Assembly: GCA_023388965.1 (NCBI GenBank)
Contig: JAEWFF010000035.1
Coordinates: 1 to 64,000 of the forward strand
Length of the DNA stretch: 64,000 nucleotides
Direction: 5' to 3'
From: Pseudomonadota bacterium
Lineage (GTDB): Bacteria > Pseudomonadota > Alphaproteobacteria > Rhizobiales > Methylopilaceae
Below, piece by piece: positions 1 to 8,239 of this stretch. Below the pieces are notes generated by a model, which was given only the letters and a program-made list of their open reading frames with translations, was not told the origin of the DNA and made no database searches. Numbering within the stretch: position 1 is the stretch's first letter; each line of letters starts with the position of its first letter. Position numbers and translations under genes: made by a program.

Positions 1-112
1 CAATAAACTCAACCGTCTTCGTCGGCTTCCACTCCGCCGACGCAAATGACGTCATCGCAAGAACCGCCGCACCTGCAACAGCCCCAAACGATACAATACC
101 GGATGTCTTCAT
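1..112 (-). CDS. Probable TctC-family solute-binding protein, N-terminus only (partial)
   Basis: The minus strand opens at an ATG at 112-110 after a purine-rich GGGAGAGAG. It runs off the window edge, so only 37 residues are visible. They form a Sec signal peptide (MKTSG..., hydrophobic core, ASA cleavage site) followed by EWKPTKTVEFI. That mature start resembles the tripartite tricarboxylate transporter (TTT) receptor proteins, which bind carboxylates in the periplasm. It is divergent from the glyoxylate genes, so uptake of a related C2/C3 acid would fit, but this is inference. The family call rests on very few residues. Confidence 0.5.
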   Translation of the reverse strand, partial: MKTSGIVSFGAVAGAAVLAMTSFASAEWKPTKTVEFI

Positions 113-493
113 CGCGTTCTCTCTCCCTCTGTATGCGCGTCCGCATTGTTGCGGATCTTCTACGCCGCGGTGCGCGGACGCTTCGCTCACGACCGGCCCT
201 TGGGGCCAGCCGGCGGCGCGGGCAGTATATTGGCCACCCGGGCGATGGCAATAACGCAAAGCCCGTCCGGCGCAATACCCTTCTTTTGTCTTAACGGCTC
301 AGACTTATTGACGCGGGCAGGGCGCCGGAGGACGAGCGCTCTTGCCTGCCGGGCGCGTCTCGCCCATACGTCGGCCTTCCAGTTTCGGGTTGCGGGCGCG
401 CGCCGATTATGGCACGGGCTACGCGACCATCATCATCAACAATAGAAGCGGAAAGCCCGGTCAGGGGCCCCGCCAGCTTGAGAGGAATTGCCC
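113..493. other. Divergent intergenic region
   Basis: A 381-base gap between the divergent transporter gene and gcl. It must hold both promoters. I see no convincing -35/-10 pair, no terminator and no convincing small gene. The only clear signal is the gcl ribosome-binding site AGAGGA at 481-486. Confidence 0.6.
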
Positions 494-2260
494 ATGGCCA
501 AGATGCGCGCCGTCGACGCGGCTGTCCGTGTTTTGGAGAAGGAAGGCGTCAAAATCGCCTTCGGCGTGCCCGGTGCCGCCATCAACCCTCTCTATTCCGC
601 AATGAAGGCGCGCGGCTCGATCGGCCACGTCCTCGCCCGCCATGTCGAGGGCGCCTCGCATATGGCCGAAGGCTATACCCGCGCGGTCGCCGGCAATATC
701 GGCGTCTGCCTCGGCACGTCCGGTCCGGCCGGCACCGACATGATCACCGGCCTTTATTCGGCCCAAGCCGATTCGATTCCGATCCTGTGCGTCACCGGCC
801 AGGCGCCCCGAGCCCGCCTCTATAAAGAGGACTTCCAGGCCGTCGACATCGAAAGCATCGCCAAGCCGGTCACGAAATGGGCCGTCACGGTGCGCGAGCC
901 GGCGCTCGTGCCGATGGCCTTCCAGCAGGCTTTCCACCTGATGCGCTCGGGCCGTCCCGGCCCGGTCCTGATCGACCTGCCGGTCGACGTCCAGATCGCC
1001 GAGATCGAATTCGACGAGGATACCTACGAGCCGCTGCCGGTCTACAAGCCGAAGGCGACGAAGAAGCAGGCCGAAAAGGCCCTGCAGATGCTGAACGAGG
1101 CCGAGCGCCCGCTGATCGTCGCCGGCGGCGGCATCATCAACGCCGATGCTTCCGATCTTCTGGTCGAATTCTCCGAACTGACGGGCGTTCCGGTCATCCC
1201 GACCCTGATGGGCTGGGGCACGATTCCGGACGATCACGACCTGATGGCCGGCATGTGCGGCCTGCAGACGAGCCACCGCTACGGCAATGCCAGCATGCTG
1301 GCCTCGGACTTCGTGTTCGGCATCGGCAATCGCTGGGCCAATCGCCACACCGGCTCCATCGACGTCTATACGAAGGGCCGCAAATTCATCCATGTCGACA
1401 TCGAGCCGACCCAGATCGGCCGCGTCTTCGGTCCCGATTTCGGCATCGTCTCCGATGCGAAGGCCGCGCTCGAACTCTTCATCGAGGCCGCCAGGGACCT
1501 CAAGAAGGCCGGCAAGCTCAAGGACCGCTCGAACTGGGCGGCCGAATGCCTCGACCGCAAGCGCCGCATGCAGCGCAAGACCCATTTCGACAACGTGCCG
1601 CTGAAGCCTCAGCGTGTGTACGAGGAAATGAACACCGCGTTCGGCAAGGACACGGTGTATGTATCGACGATCGGCCTCAGCCAGATCGCCGGCGCCCAGC
1701 TCCTGCGCGTCTACAAGCCGCGCCACTGGATCAATTGCGGCCAGGCCGGCCCGCTCGGCTGGACGCTGCCGGCGACGCTCGGCGTGCGCGCCGCGCGTCC
1801 GGACGCCAATATCGTGGCCCTGTCGGGCGATTACGACTTCCAGTTCCTCATCGAGGAACTCGCGGTCGGCGCCCAGCACAAGCTGCCCTACATCCACGTG
1901 GTCGTGAACAATTCCTATCTCGGCCTGATCCGGCAGTCGCAGCGCGGCTTCAACATGGACTTTGAGGTCTCGCTCGCCTTCGACAACATCAACGTCGAGG
2001 AAGAGGAAGGCGCTTACGGCGTCGACCATGTCGCGGTCGCCGAAGGCCTCGGCTGCAAGGCGATCCGCGTCAAGTCGCCGAACGAGTTCCAAGATGCCTT
2101 CGCCCGCGCCGAGGCGCTGATGAAGGAGCATCAGGTGCCGGTGGTGATCGAGTTCATTCTCGAGCGCGTCACCAATATCGCGATGGGCACCGAGATCGAC
2201 AACGTCAACGAATTCGAGGAAATCCTCGACGTCACGCCCGAGAACGTTCCGGCCGAGTAA
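494..2260 (+). CDS. gcl: Glyoxylate carboligase (tartronate-semialdehyde synthase)
   Basis: A thiamine-diphosphate enzyme that joins two glyoxylates to give tartronate semialdehyde and CO2, in the cytosol. The 588-residue protein has the three-domain acetolactate-synthase-like layout. An N-terminal pyrimidine-binding domain (FGVPGAAINPLYSAM near residue 25) is followed by a central domain and a C-terminal ThDP domain with ALSGDYDFQF and the VVVNNSYLGLIRQ segment. The length matches Gcl (about 590). The ATG at 494 is chosen over an in-frame TTG six bases upstream because AGAGGA sits 7 bases before it. It is first in a same-strand run with hyi and glxR, which act on its product. Confidence 0.96.
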   Translation: MAKMRAVDAAVRVLEKEGVKIAFGVPGAAINPLYSAMKARGSIGHVLARHVEGASHMAEGYTRAVAGNIGVCLGTSGPAGTDMITGLYSAQADSIPILCVTGQAPRARLYKEDFQAVDIESIAKPVTKWAVTVREPALVPMAFQQAFHLMRSGRPGPVLIDLPVDVQIAEIEFDEDTYEPLPVYKPKATKKQAEKALQMLNEAERPLIVAGGGIINADASDLLVEFSELTGVPVIPTLMGWGTIPDDHDLMAGMCGLQTSHRYGNASMLASDFVFGIGNRWANRHTGSIDVYTKGRKFIHVDIEPTQIGRVFGPDFGIVSDAKAALELFIEAARDLKKAGKLKDRSNWAAECLDRKRRMQRKTHFDNVPLKPQRVYEEMNTAFGKDTVYVSTIGLSQIAGAQLLRVYKPRHWINCGQAGPLGWTLPATLGVRAARPDANIVALSGDYDFQFLIEELAVGAQHKLPYIHVVVNNSYLGLIRQSQRGFNMDFEVSLAFDNINVEEEEGAYGVDHVAVAEGLGCKAIRVKSPNEFQDAFARAEALMKEHQVPVVIEFILERVTNIAMGTEIDNVNEFEEILDVTPENVPAE

Positions 2261-2313
2261 TCGGCCGGACACGTTCTTTATGTAAGGTCATTTCAATTTG
2301 AGGGAGACTGCCC

Positions 2314-3081
2314 GTGCCGAAATTTGCGGCTAACCTGACCATGCTCTTCAACGAGGTCGGCTTTCTGGACCGCTTCGAGGAGGCGGCGAAAGCAGGCTTC
2401 AAGGGCGTCGAATACCTCTTCCCCTACGACTTCAAGGCCGAGGACATCGTCGCCAAGCTGAAGGCGAGCAATCTCACCCAGGTTCTGCACAATCTTCCGG
2501 CCGGCGACTGGGGCGCGGGCGAGCGCGGCATCGCCGTGCTTCCGGACCGCGTGGATGAGTTCAAGGCGGGCGTCGACAAGGCGATCGAATATGCGACCGC
2601 GCTTGGCTGCCCGCAGGTGAACTGCCTTGCCGGCATTCCCAAGGGCGTCGATCCGAAGGTCGCGCACGACACGTTCATCGCCAACCTGAAGTTCGCCGCT
2701 CCCAAGCTGAAGGAAGCCGGCATCAAGCTTCTGATCGAGGCGATCAACACCCGCGACATTCCGGGCTTCTTCTTGACCTCGACCAAGCAGGCGCTCGATG
2801 TGATCGAGGAAGTCGGTTCCGACAACCTCTTCGTCCAGTACGACATCTATCACATGCAGATCATGGAGGGCGATCTCGCCCGCACCATGGAAGCGAACCT
2901 CGCGAAGATCGCGCACATCCAGCTTGCCGACAATCCGGGCCGCAACGAGCCGGGCACGGGCGAAATCAATTATCCGTTCCTGTTCGATTTCATCGACAAG
3001 CTCGGCTATTCCGGCTGGATCGGCTGTGAGTACAAGCCGAAAGCCGACACCAAAGCGGGCCTCGGCTGGCTGCCGAAGTAA
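2314..3081 (+). CDS. hyi: Hydroxypyruvate isomerase
   Basis: Interconverts tartronate semialdehyde and hydroxypyruvate. The 255-residue protein has the xylose-isomerase-like TIM-barrel fold of the Hyi family. It starts MPKFAANLTMLFNEV, and metal-site acidic residues are expected in the LLIEAIN segment, the FVQYDIYHMQ segment and the terminal GCEYKP segment. It starts at GTG 2314 behind GAGGGAGA, 53 bases after gcl. Its place between gcl and glxR supports this role rather than another sugar isomerase. Confidence 0.93.
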   Translation: MPKFAANLTMLFNEVGFLDRFEEAAKAGFKGVEYLFPYDFKAEDIVAKLKASNLTQVLHNLPAGDWGAGERGIAVLPDRVDEFKAGVDKAIEYATALGCPQVNCLAGIPKGVDPKVAHDTFIANLKFAAPKLKEAGIKLLIEAINTRDIPGFFLTSTKQALDVIEEVGSDNLFVQYDIYHMQIMEGDLARTMEANLAKIAHIQLADNPGRNEPGTGEINYPFLFDFIDKLGYSGWIGCEYKPKADTKAGLGWLPK

Positions 3082-3120
3082 TCGCTTTCGCACATACAAG
3101 ACACCTGAAGGGAAGACGTC

Positions 3121-4005
3121 ATGGCTAAGACACTCGGCTTCATCGGCCTCGGCATCATGGGCAAGCCCATGGCCGAACACCTCATTGCAGCCGGCAACAC
3201 GGTTCACCTGTTCACGATCGAGGGCGTTCCGGACGATCTCGTGAAGGCGGGCGGCAAGGCCGAAAAGAGCGCGGCGGACGTGGCCAAGGCCGCCGACATC
3301 ATCTTCACGATGGTGCCGGATACGCCGCATGTCGAAGCCGTCCTGTTCGGCGAGAAGGGCGTTGCCGAAGGCTTCTCGAAGGGCAAGATCGTCGTCGACA
3401 TGTCCTCGATCTCGCCGATCGAGACCAAGAAGTTCGCCAAGAAGATCGAAGAGCTCGGGGGCAAGTACATCGACGCCCCCGTCTCGGGCGGCGAAGTCGG
3501 CGCCAAGGCCGCCTCGCTGACCATCATGTGCGGCGGCGAGCAGGCCGTGTTCGACGAAGTGAAGCCGCTGTTCGAGAAGATGGGCAAGAACATCACGCTC
3601 GTCGGCGGCAATGGCGATGGCCAGACCACCAAGGTCGCCAACCAGATCATCGTCGCTCTCAACATCCAGGCCGTGGCCGAAGCGCTCGTCTTCGCGTCCA
3701 AGGCCGGCGCCGATCCGGCGAAGGTCCGCGAGGCGCTGATGGGCGGTTTCGCCAATTCGCGCATCCTCGAAGTCCATGGCGAGCGCATGGTCAAGCGCAC
3801 GTTCAATCCGGGCTTTCGCATCGAGCTGCACCAGAAGGATCTGGCACTCGCCCTGAACGGCGCCCGTTCGCTGGGCGTTGCCCTGCCGAACACGGCCAAT
3901 GCCGCGATGATGATGAACGGCCTTGCCGGCAACGGCCATGCCGGCCTCGATCATTCGGCACTGGTCAAGGCCATCGAGCTGCTGTCCGGCCACGAAATCG
4001 GCTGA
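3121..4005 (+). CDS. glxR: Tartronate semialdehyde reductase (2-hydroxy-3-oxopropionate reductase)
   Basis: Reduces tartronate semialdehyde to D-glycerate with NAD(P)H, completing the glycerate pathway begun by Gcl. The 294-residue member of the beta-hydroxyacid dehydrogenase family shows the N-terminal Rossmann motif GFIGLGIMGKPMAEHL, a substrate motif DAPVSGGEVGA, and the catalytic lysine region DGQTTKVANQ near residue 170. The ATG follows GAAGGGAAGACGTC. It lies 39 bases downstream of hyi in the same operon. Confidence 0.95.
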   Translation: MAKTLGFIGLGIMGKPMAEHLIAAGNTVHLFTIEGVPDDLVKAGGKAEKSAADVAKAADIIFTMVPDTPHVEAVLFGEKGVAEGFSKGKIVVDMSSISPIETKKFAKKIEELGGKYIDAPVSGGEVGAKAASLTIMCGGEQAVFDEVKPLFEKMGKNITLVGGNGDGQTTKVANQIIVALNIQAVAEALVFASKAGADPAKVREALMGGFANSRILEVHGERMVKRTFNPGFRIELHQKDLALALNGARSLGVALPNTANAAMMMNGLAGNGHAGLDHSALVKAIELLSGHEIG

Positions 4006-4067
4006 GGCGGTTTGCCCGTTTGCATACCCGGCCGGTTTTGCACATAACTGGCCTGTAAGCGTGAAGT

Positions 4068-4092
4068 GAGAGCGGGGTTAATCCCCGCTCTC
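4068..4092 (+). terminator. Hairpin after glxR, possible weak terminator
   Basis: A perfect 10-bp stem (GAGAGCGGGG / CCCCGCTCTC) with a five-base loop, then CGCGTTTT, so only four Ts. A second, imperfect hairpin follows (about 4110-4130). The pair may attenuate rather than stop transcription into the next gene. Confidence 0.4.
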
Positions 4093-4201
4093 CGCGTTTT
4101 GAAGACCGGGAACGGGGCTAATCCCGCTTCCGAAATTTAAAAAACAGACCCGGCCGGCGTGCAAAGACAGCGCAAGGCGAAGGTCAACGAGAGGGTGTCC
4201 C

Positions 4202-5176
4202 ATGAAGATCTGCATCTACGGAGCAGGCGCTATCGGTGGCTATATGGGCGTGCAACTTGCACGTGCCGGCGCCGAAGTCAGCCTCATTGCCCGCGGCCCG
4301 CACCTCGAGGCCATGAAGAAGAACGGCCTCAAGCTGCTCATCGACGGCGAAGAGCGCGTCGAACACCTCAACTGCACTTCCGATCCCAAGGAACTCGGTC
4401 CGCAGGACTATGTCATCATCGCCCTGAAGGCCCATTCGGTGCCGAACGTGGTCGATGCCATGCAGCCGCTGCTCGGCAACGACACCTCGGTCGTCACTGC
4501 CGTCAATGGCGTGCCCTATTGGTATTTCTACAAGTTCGGCGGCCAGTATGAGGGCCGCACGCTCGAGACGATCGATCCGGGCGGCAAGCAGTGGCAGGGC
4601 CTGCGCCCCGAGCGCGCCATCGGCTGCATCGTCTATCCGGCGACAGAAGTGGTCGAGCCGGGCGTCATCCAGCACGTGTATGGCGACAAGTTCCCGATCG
4701 GCGAGCCTTCGGGCGAGAAAACCGCCCGCATCGAGAAGCTGGCGGAAGTGATGAACGCTGGCGGCCTGCGCGCGCCCGTCATGGAGAACATCCGCGATGA
4801 GCTGTGGCTGAAGCTGTGGGGCAATCTGTGCTTCAACCCGATCTCGGCGCTGACGCACGCGACCCTCGACATCATCGCCTCCGATCCCGGCACGCGTGCC
4901 GTCGCCAAGGCCATGATGCTCGAAGCGCAGGACATCGCGACCAAGCAGGGCGTGCATTTCCGTGTCGATGTCGAGCGCCGAATCAACGGTGCCGGCGCAG
5001 TCGGCGCACACAAGACCTCCATGCTTCAGGATCTCGAGCGCGGCCGCCCGATGGAAATCGAGCCGCTCGTCACCGTGGTCCAGGAGATGGGCCGCATGAT
5101 GGATGTGTCCACGCCGACCCTCGATGTCGTGCTGGCGCTGATCCAGCAGCGCGCGAAGATCGCCGGTCTGAACTAA
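4202..5176 (+). CDS. 2-dehydropantoate 2-reductase family protein (PanE/ApbA-like)
   Basis: An NADP-dependent 2-ketoacid reductase of the ketopantoate reductase family, 324 residues. The N-terminus carries the dinucleotide motif ICIYGAGAIGGYMG. Further on are the NGVPYWYF segment typical of the family, the ELWLKLWGNL helix with the expected catalytic lysine, and the C-terminal helical domain including SMLQDLERGRPMEIE. It lies 196 bases after glxR on the same strand, behind a weak hairpin and before a strong terminator. Panthenic-acid synthesis is the textbook role. Given the neighbours, reduction of another 2-oxoacid such as a glyoxylate-pathway intermediate is possible, so no gene symbol is assigned. 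Confidence 0.85.
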   Translation: MKICIYGAGAIGGYMGVQLARAGAEVSLIARGPHLEAMKKNGLKLLIDGEERVEHLNCTSDPKELGPQDYVIIALKAHSVPNVVDAMQPLLGNDTSVVTAVNGVPYWYFYKFGGQYEGRTLETIDPGGKQWQGLRPERAIGCIVYPATEVVEPGVIQHVYGDKFPIGEPSGEKTARIEKLAEVMNAGGLRAPVMENIRDELWLKLWGNLCFNPISALTHATLDIIASDPGTRAVAKAMMLEAQDIATKQGVHFRVDVERRINGAGAVGAHKTSMLQDLERGRPMEIEPLVTVVQEMGRMMDVSTPTLDVVLALIQQRAKIAGLN

Positions 5177-5202
5177 TCGTCAGGTTCGGCGTTAAAAATG
5201 AC

Positions 5203-5229
5203 AAAGCGGGGCTTTTGCCCCGCTTTTTT
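5203..5229 (+). terminator. Rho-independent terminator of the glyoxylate cluster
   Basis: AAAGCGGGGC, a TTTT loop, then GCCCCGC followed by TTTTTT. This is a classical intrinsic terminator 27 bases after the reductase stop codon. Confidence 0.88.
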
Positions 5230-5433
5230 GTTGCCTGAAGATCATTGCGGCGATCTTCACCGGCAGCTTGCGATTCTTGAAGGCAACAAGACGAGAGGCG
5301 CGGATTACATCGTCAATACTTCAGATGAGAATTCTGAACGGGCGTTCAGCTTGAATTACGCGCTCCCCGTCAAGAAACGGACACAAACCGCTCCACCTAA
5401 TACATGCATCGATCCACAAAGGCAGGTACCGGA

Positions 5434-7317
5434 ATGACACGCATCCGTACTCTTCTTCTTGCCGGCACGCTCATTCCGGGCGCCGCGCTTCTCGTCCACC
5501 ACACCGGCGCCGAGGCTGCCGTTCTGCCGGCGGGCCCGCTGATGGCGCAGGCCGAAACGGCGCAGCCTCAGGAAGTGCCCCCGGAGGAACTGAAGAAGAG
5601 AGGGCGCGAACAGCGCCAGCAGGAGCAGCGTCAGCCGGAACAGGAGCAGCGTCAGGAACGCGCTCAGCCGCAGCGCCAGGAACAGCGTCAGGAACGCCAG
5701 CAGCAGATTCAGGAACAGCGGCAAGAACGGCAGGAGCAGCGGCAGGACCAGCGTCAGGAGCGTCAGCAACAGATCCAGCAGCAGCGCGAGGAACGCCGCC
5801 AGCCGCAGCAGCGGCAGGAGAGGCAGCCGCCCGCGCCCGCCGAACGCCCGGCCGAGCCGCCGGTGCCGCAGATCGAGAAGCAGGCCCCCGCGCCGCAGCC
5901 GCCTGTTCCACAGACGGAAAAGCGAGCCCCTGCCCAGCCGCCGGTCCCGCCCGTGCCGCAGACTGAAAAACAGGCGCCCCAGACCGAGAAGCAGGCGCCC
6001 GCAGAGCGCCCCGACCGCCGTGAGCCGCGCGGCGAAGACCGCAAGCAGAACGAGGGCGAGCGCCAGGGCGATCCGCGCCGCGGCGAGCGTGAACACAAAC
6101 GTCAGGACGAAGGCCAAGGCAACGAAAGAGGGGGTAGCGAAGGACGGGGCACGCCGCCTGTGCCGCCCGGTCTGGAGCGGCCCGCGCCGCAGCCTCCGGC
6201 GGATGCCGCAACCCCGCCGGCCGAAGCGCCCGGCGGCCAGTCGGTTGCGCCGCAGCCGCCGCCGGCGGGCGAACAGCCGGCCATTCCGGTCGAGGAGCTG
6301 AAGGGCGGCAAGCTGACGCCTGAAATGCGCCAGAGCCGCGAACGCCGGATCGAGCGCGAATTCCAGCAGCGCGACCGCCGTATGGACGAGCGCTTCGGAC
6401 GCAAGGTGGAGGAGCAGGGCGACCGCACCATCATCCGCGAAGGCGACAACCGCGTCATCGTGCGCGAGGGCGACCGGGTCATCATTCGCAGCGACGAGAC
6501 CGAGCGCCTGCGCCGCAATGCCCGCGACGTGCGCGAGGAGCGCCGGGGCAATGAAATGATTACCGTGATCCAGCGGCCGAACGGTGTCGAGGTCGTCACC
6601 GTCAAGGACCGCGACGGCAATCTCATCCGCCGCTATCGCCGCGAGAACGGCCGCGAAATCTCGATCATCGACAATCGCCGCGCCTGGGAGCGCGGCGGGC
6701 GTTGGGACAGCGATCGCGGCTGGCGCGACCGCGGCCGCGATCAGGGACCGCACTTCTATTTCGGTCTCGATCTGCCGCCGGTCGTCATCAACATTCCGCG
6801 CGACGAATACATCATCGAGGCCGACCGGGGCTCGTATGACGATTTCGAGGATGCGTTCCTGGCGCCGCCGCTCGTGCGTACGGAGCGTCCGTATTCGGTG
6901 CAGGAGGTCACGCAGAACGTGCGGCTGCGCGAGCGCGTGCGCTCGATCGATCTGAACACGATCAACTTCGCCACCGCCGAATGGCGCGTCGCGGACGATC
7001 AGGTCGACAAGCTCGAAGATCTCGCCCGCGCGATACAGGCGACCATCGATGACGACCCGACCCAGGTCTACCTGATCGAGGGTCACACCGATGCCGTCGG
7101 CTCGGCACTCGACAATCTGTCATTGTCGGACCGCCGCGCCGAGGAGGTCGCCGCCATCCTGACCGAGCATTACGACATCCCCGCCGAGAACTTGGTCACG
7201 CAGGGCTATGGCGAGGATTATCTGAAGGTCAATACGCTGGCGGCCAATGCCGAAAACCGCCGGGTGACGATCCGCAACATCACCCACCTGCTGAACGCGC
7301 AGGCAAACGCGCAGTAA
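5434..7317 (+). CDS. OmpA-family protein with long Q/R/E- and P-rich N-terminal region
   Basis: A probable envelope protein of 627 residues. A signal peptide (MTRIRTLLLAGTLIPGAALL) is followed by a very low-complexity region of Q, R and E (roughly residues 50-130), then P/Q-rich repeats of the EKQAP type to about residue 270. Next come a charged stretch with REGD...IIR repeats and a C-terminal OmpA domain from about residue 515. That domain shows the peptidoglycan-binding signature LIEGHTDAVGS...LSDRRAEEV. The ATG at 5434 gives a clean signal peptide and follows AAAGGCAGG. An upstream in-frame ATG at 5404 would add ten residues. It likely links the outer membrane to the wall. The repeats make its length prone to variation. 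Confidence 0.85.
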   Translation: MTRIRTLLLAGTLIPGAALLVHHTGAEAAVLPAGPLMAQAETAQPQEVPPEELKKRGREQRQQEQRQPEQEQRQERAQPQRQEQRQERQQQIQEQRQERQEQRQDQRQERQQQIQQQREERRQPQQRQERQPPAPAERPAEPPVPQIEKQAPAPQPPVPQTEKRAPAQPPVPPVPQTEKQAPQTEKQAPAERPDRREPRGEDRKQNEGERQGDPRRGEREHKRQDEGQGNERGGSEGRGTPPVPPGLERPAPQPPADAATPPAEAPGGQSVAPQPPPAGEQPAIPVEELKGGKLTPEMRQSRERRIEREFQQRDRRMDERFGRKVEEQGDRTIIREGDNRVIVREGDRVIIRSDETERLRRNARDVREERRGNEMITVIQRPNGVEVVTVKDRDGNLIRRYRRENGREISIIDNRRAWERGGRWDSDRGWRDRGRDQGPHFYFGLDLPPVVINIPRDEYIIEADRGSYDDFEDAFLAPPLVRTERPYSVQEVTQNVRLRERVRSIDLNTINFATAEWRVADDQVDKLEDLARAIQATIDDDPTQVYLIEGHTDAVGSALDNLSLSDRRAEEVAAILTEHYDIPAENLVTQGYGEDYLKVNTLAANAENRRVTIRNITHLLNAQANAQ

Positions 7318-7345
7318 ATATTTCTGCGCGGACAAAAAGCGACAG

Positions 7346-7375
7346 GCCCGTCGGAGCGATCCGGCGGGCTTTTTT
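7346..7375 (+). terminator. Rho-independent terminator after the OmpA-family gene
   Basis: GCCCGTCGGA pairs with TCCGGCGGGC (one G-T pair) across a four-base loop and runs into TTTTTT. Confidence 0.83.
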
Positions 7376-7447
7376 CATGCGGCTTGGCGGCGGGCAACGA
7401 AAGGCCTTAGTCTGGCGTTCGGGATATGGGGGAACAGGAGAACGGGT

Positions 7448-8023
7448 ATGCAGATTCCGCCCGCAATCGCTTTCGACAACATCCAGCATTCGGACTGGGC
7501 CGAAGCCCTGATCCGCGAAAAGATCACGCGCCTCGAAAAGATATTCGACCGCCTTGTCACCTGCCGCGTGCGCGTGGCGCGGCGCGCGACGAACGCGACC
7601 AATTCGATCCCCCCGGTCGTGCGCATCGAGATCGGCGTGCCGGGCCACAAGGATCTCGTCGTCAGCCACGAGCCGGAACATCTGCAGCAGAAATTTTCCG
7701 ATCCGGACATCCGCAACGCCATCAATGAGGCGTTCCGCATCGCCGAGCGGCAGTTGCTGGATTTCAAGGAACAGCTCAGGGGCCGCACCAAGGCGCCACA
7801 GAGCGATGCGCAGAACCAGTTTCTCGGCCAGGTCGCCGAAATGGCGGCCGGCCGCGATCACGGTTTCCTGCTGACCAAGGAAGGCTCCCTGCTCTACTTC
7901 CACCGCAACAGCGTGCTCGCCGGCGATTTCGACGCGCTGAAGCGGGGCGACCGGGTCCATTATGTCGAAGATCATGGCGATACCGGCCCGACCGCGATCA
8001 AGGTGCGGGTGAAAGCCGACTGA
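7448..8023 (+). CDS. HPF/RaiA-like ribosome-associated protein fused to a cold-shock-like domain
   Basis: A 191-residue cytosolic protein. Residues 1-110 resemble the HPF/RaiA (S30AE) fold that binds the 30S decoding region and silences ribosomes: an initial beta strand (IPPAIAFDNI), a helix with ALIREKITRLEKIF, then strands and RRATNATN. The last 60 residues resemble an RNA-binding cold-shock domain (DHGFLLTKEGSLLYFHRNSVL...GDRVHYVEDHGDTGPTAIKV). The ATG follows an AGGAGAACGGGT sequence. It is a single gene behind a terminator. A role in translational dormancy or stress is inferred from the domains. Confidence 0.83.
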   Translation: MQIPPAIAFDNIQHSDWAEALIREKITRLEKIFDRLVTCRVRVARRATNATNSIPPVVRIEIGVPGHKDLVVSHEPEHLQQKFSDPDIRNAINEAFRIAERQLLDFKEQLRGRTKAPQSDAQNQFLGQVAEMAAGRDHGFLLTKEGSLLYFHRNSVLAGDFDALKRGDRVHYVEDHGDTGPTAIKVRVKAD

Positions 8024-8033
8024 GAATGCGAAA

Positions 8034-8056
8034 CGGGAGGGCGAACAGCCCTCCCG
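8034..8056. terminator. GC-rich hairpin after the HPF-like gene
   Basis: A 9-bp perfect stem CGGGAGGGC / GCCCTCCCG with a five-base loop, ten bases past the stop codon. No T-run follows, so it may be a Rho-independent terminator of poor quality or a transcript 3' end protector. Confidence 0.4.
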
Positions 8057-8125
8057 CAAAATCGCCCCGGCGACGCAATACCTTCAGCCGGTCGCTCGCT
8101 TCCTTGCAAGCGCCCGGCCAACCGC

Positions 8126-8141
8126 CTTAACGGCCGTTAAG
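8126..8141. repeat. Perfect 16-bp palindrome CTTAACGGCCGTTAAG
   Basis: The sequence is perfectly self-complementary and has the core TTAACG-NN-CGTTAA. The same core occurs once more at 59301-59314. It lies between converging genes, so a promoter role here is unlikely. Its function is unknown. Confidence 0.5.
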
Positions 8142-8206
8142 CACAACATATTGAGGAATAAGGCTTTTCCGTGCGCTGGAAGGTTCGCGCCCGCTCTCGC
8201 ATTTTG

Positions 8207-8239
8207 CAAAAAGCGTTGCGGAATGCGAGTCGCATTCCG
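8207..8239 (-). terminator. Possible terminator of the DUF91-type gene
   Basis: Read on the minus strand, CGGAATGCGA pairs perfectly with TCGCATTCCG just past the stop codon. CAACG and five Ts follow. The distance between stem and T-run makes it a suboptimal terminator. Confidence 0.45.

Noticed and set aside
461..2272. A 603-residue open frame antisense to gcl
   Set aside because: It mirrors the gcl codons and has the His/Arg/Asp-rich composition of a reverse-strand shadow. The forward protein is a full, recognisable enzyme.
5230..5433. A coding gene between the glyoxylate cluster terminator and the OmpA-family gene
   Set aside because: Open frames here are short, overlap the terminator or lack ribosome sites. 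The stretch looks like a promoter region with a small GAAGATC/GATCTTC hairpin.
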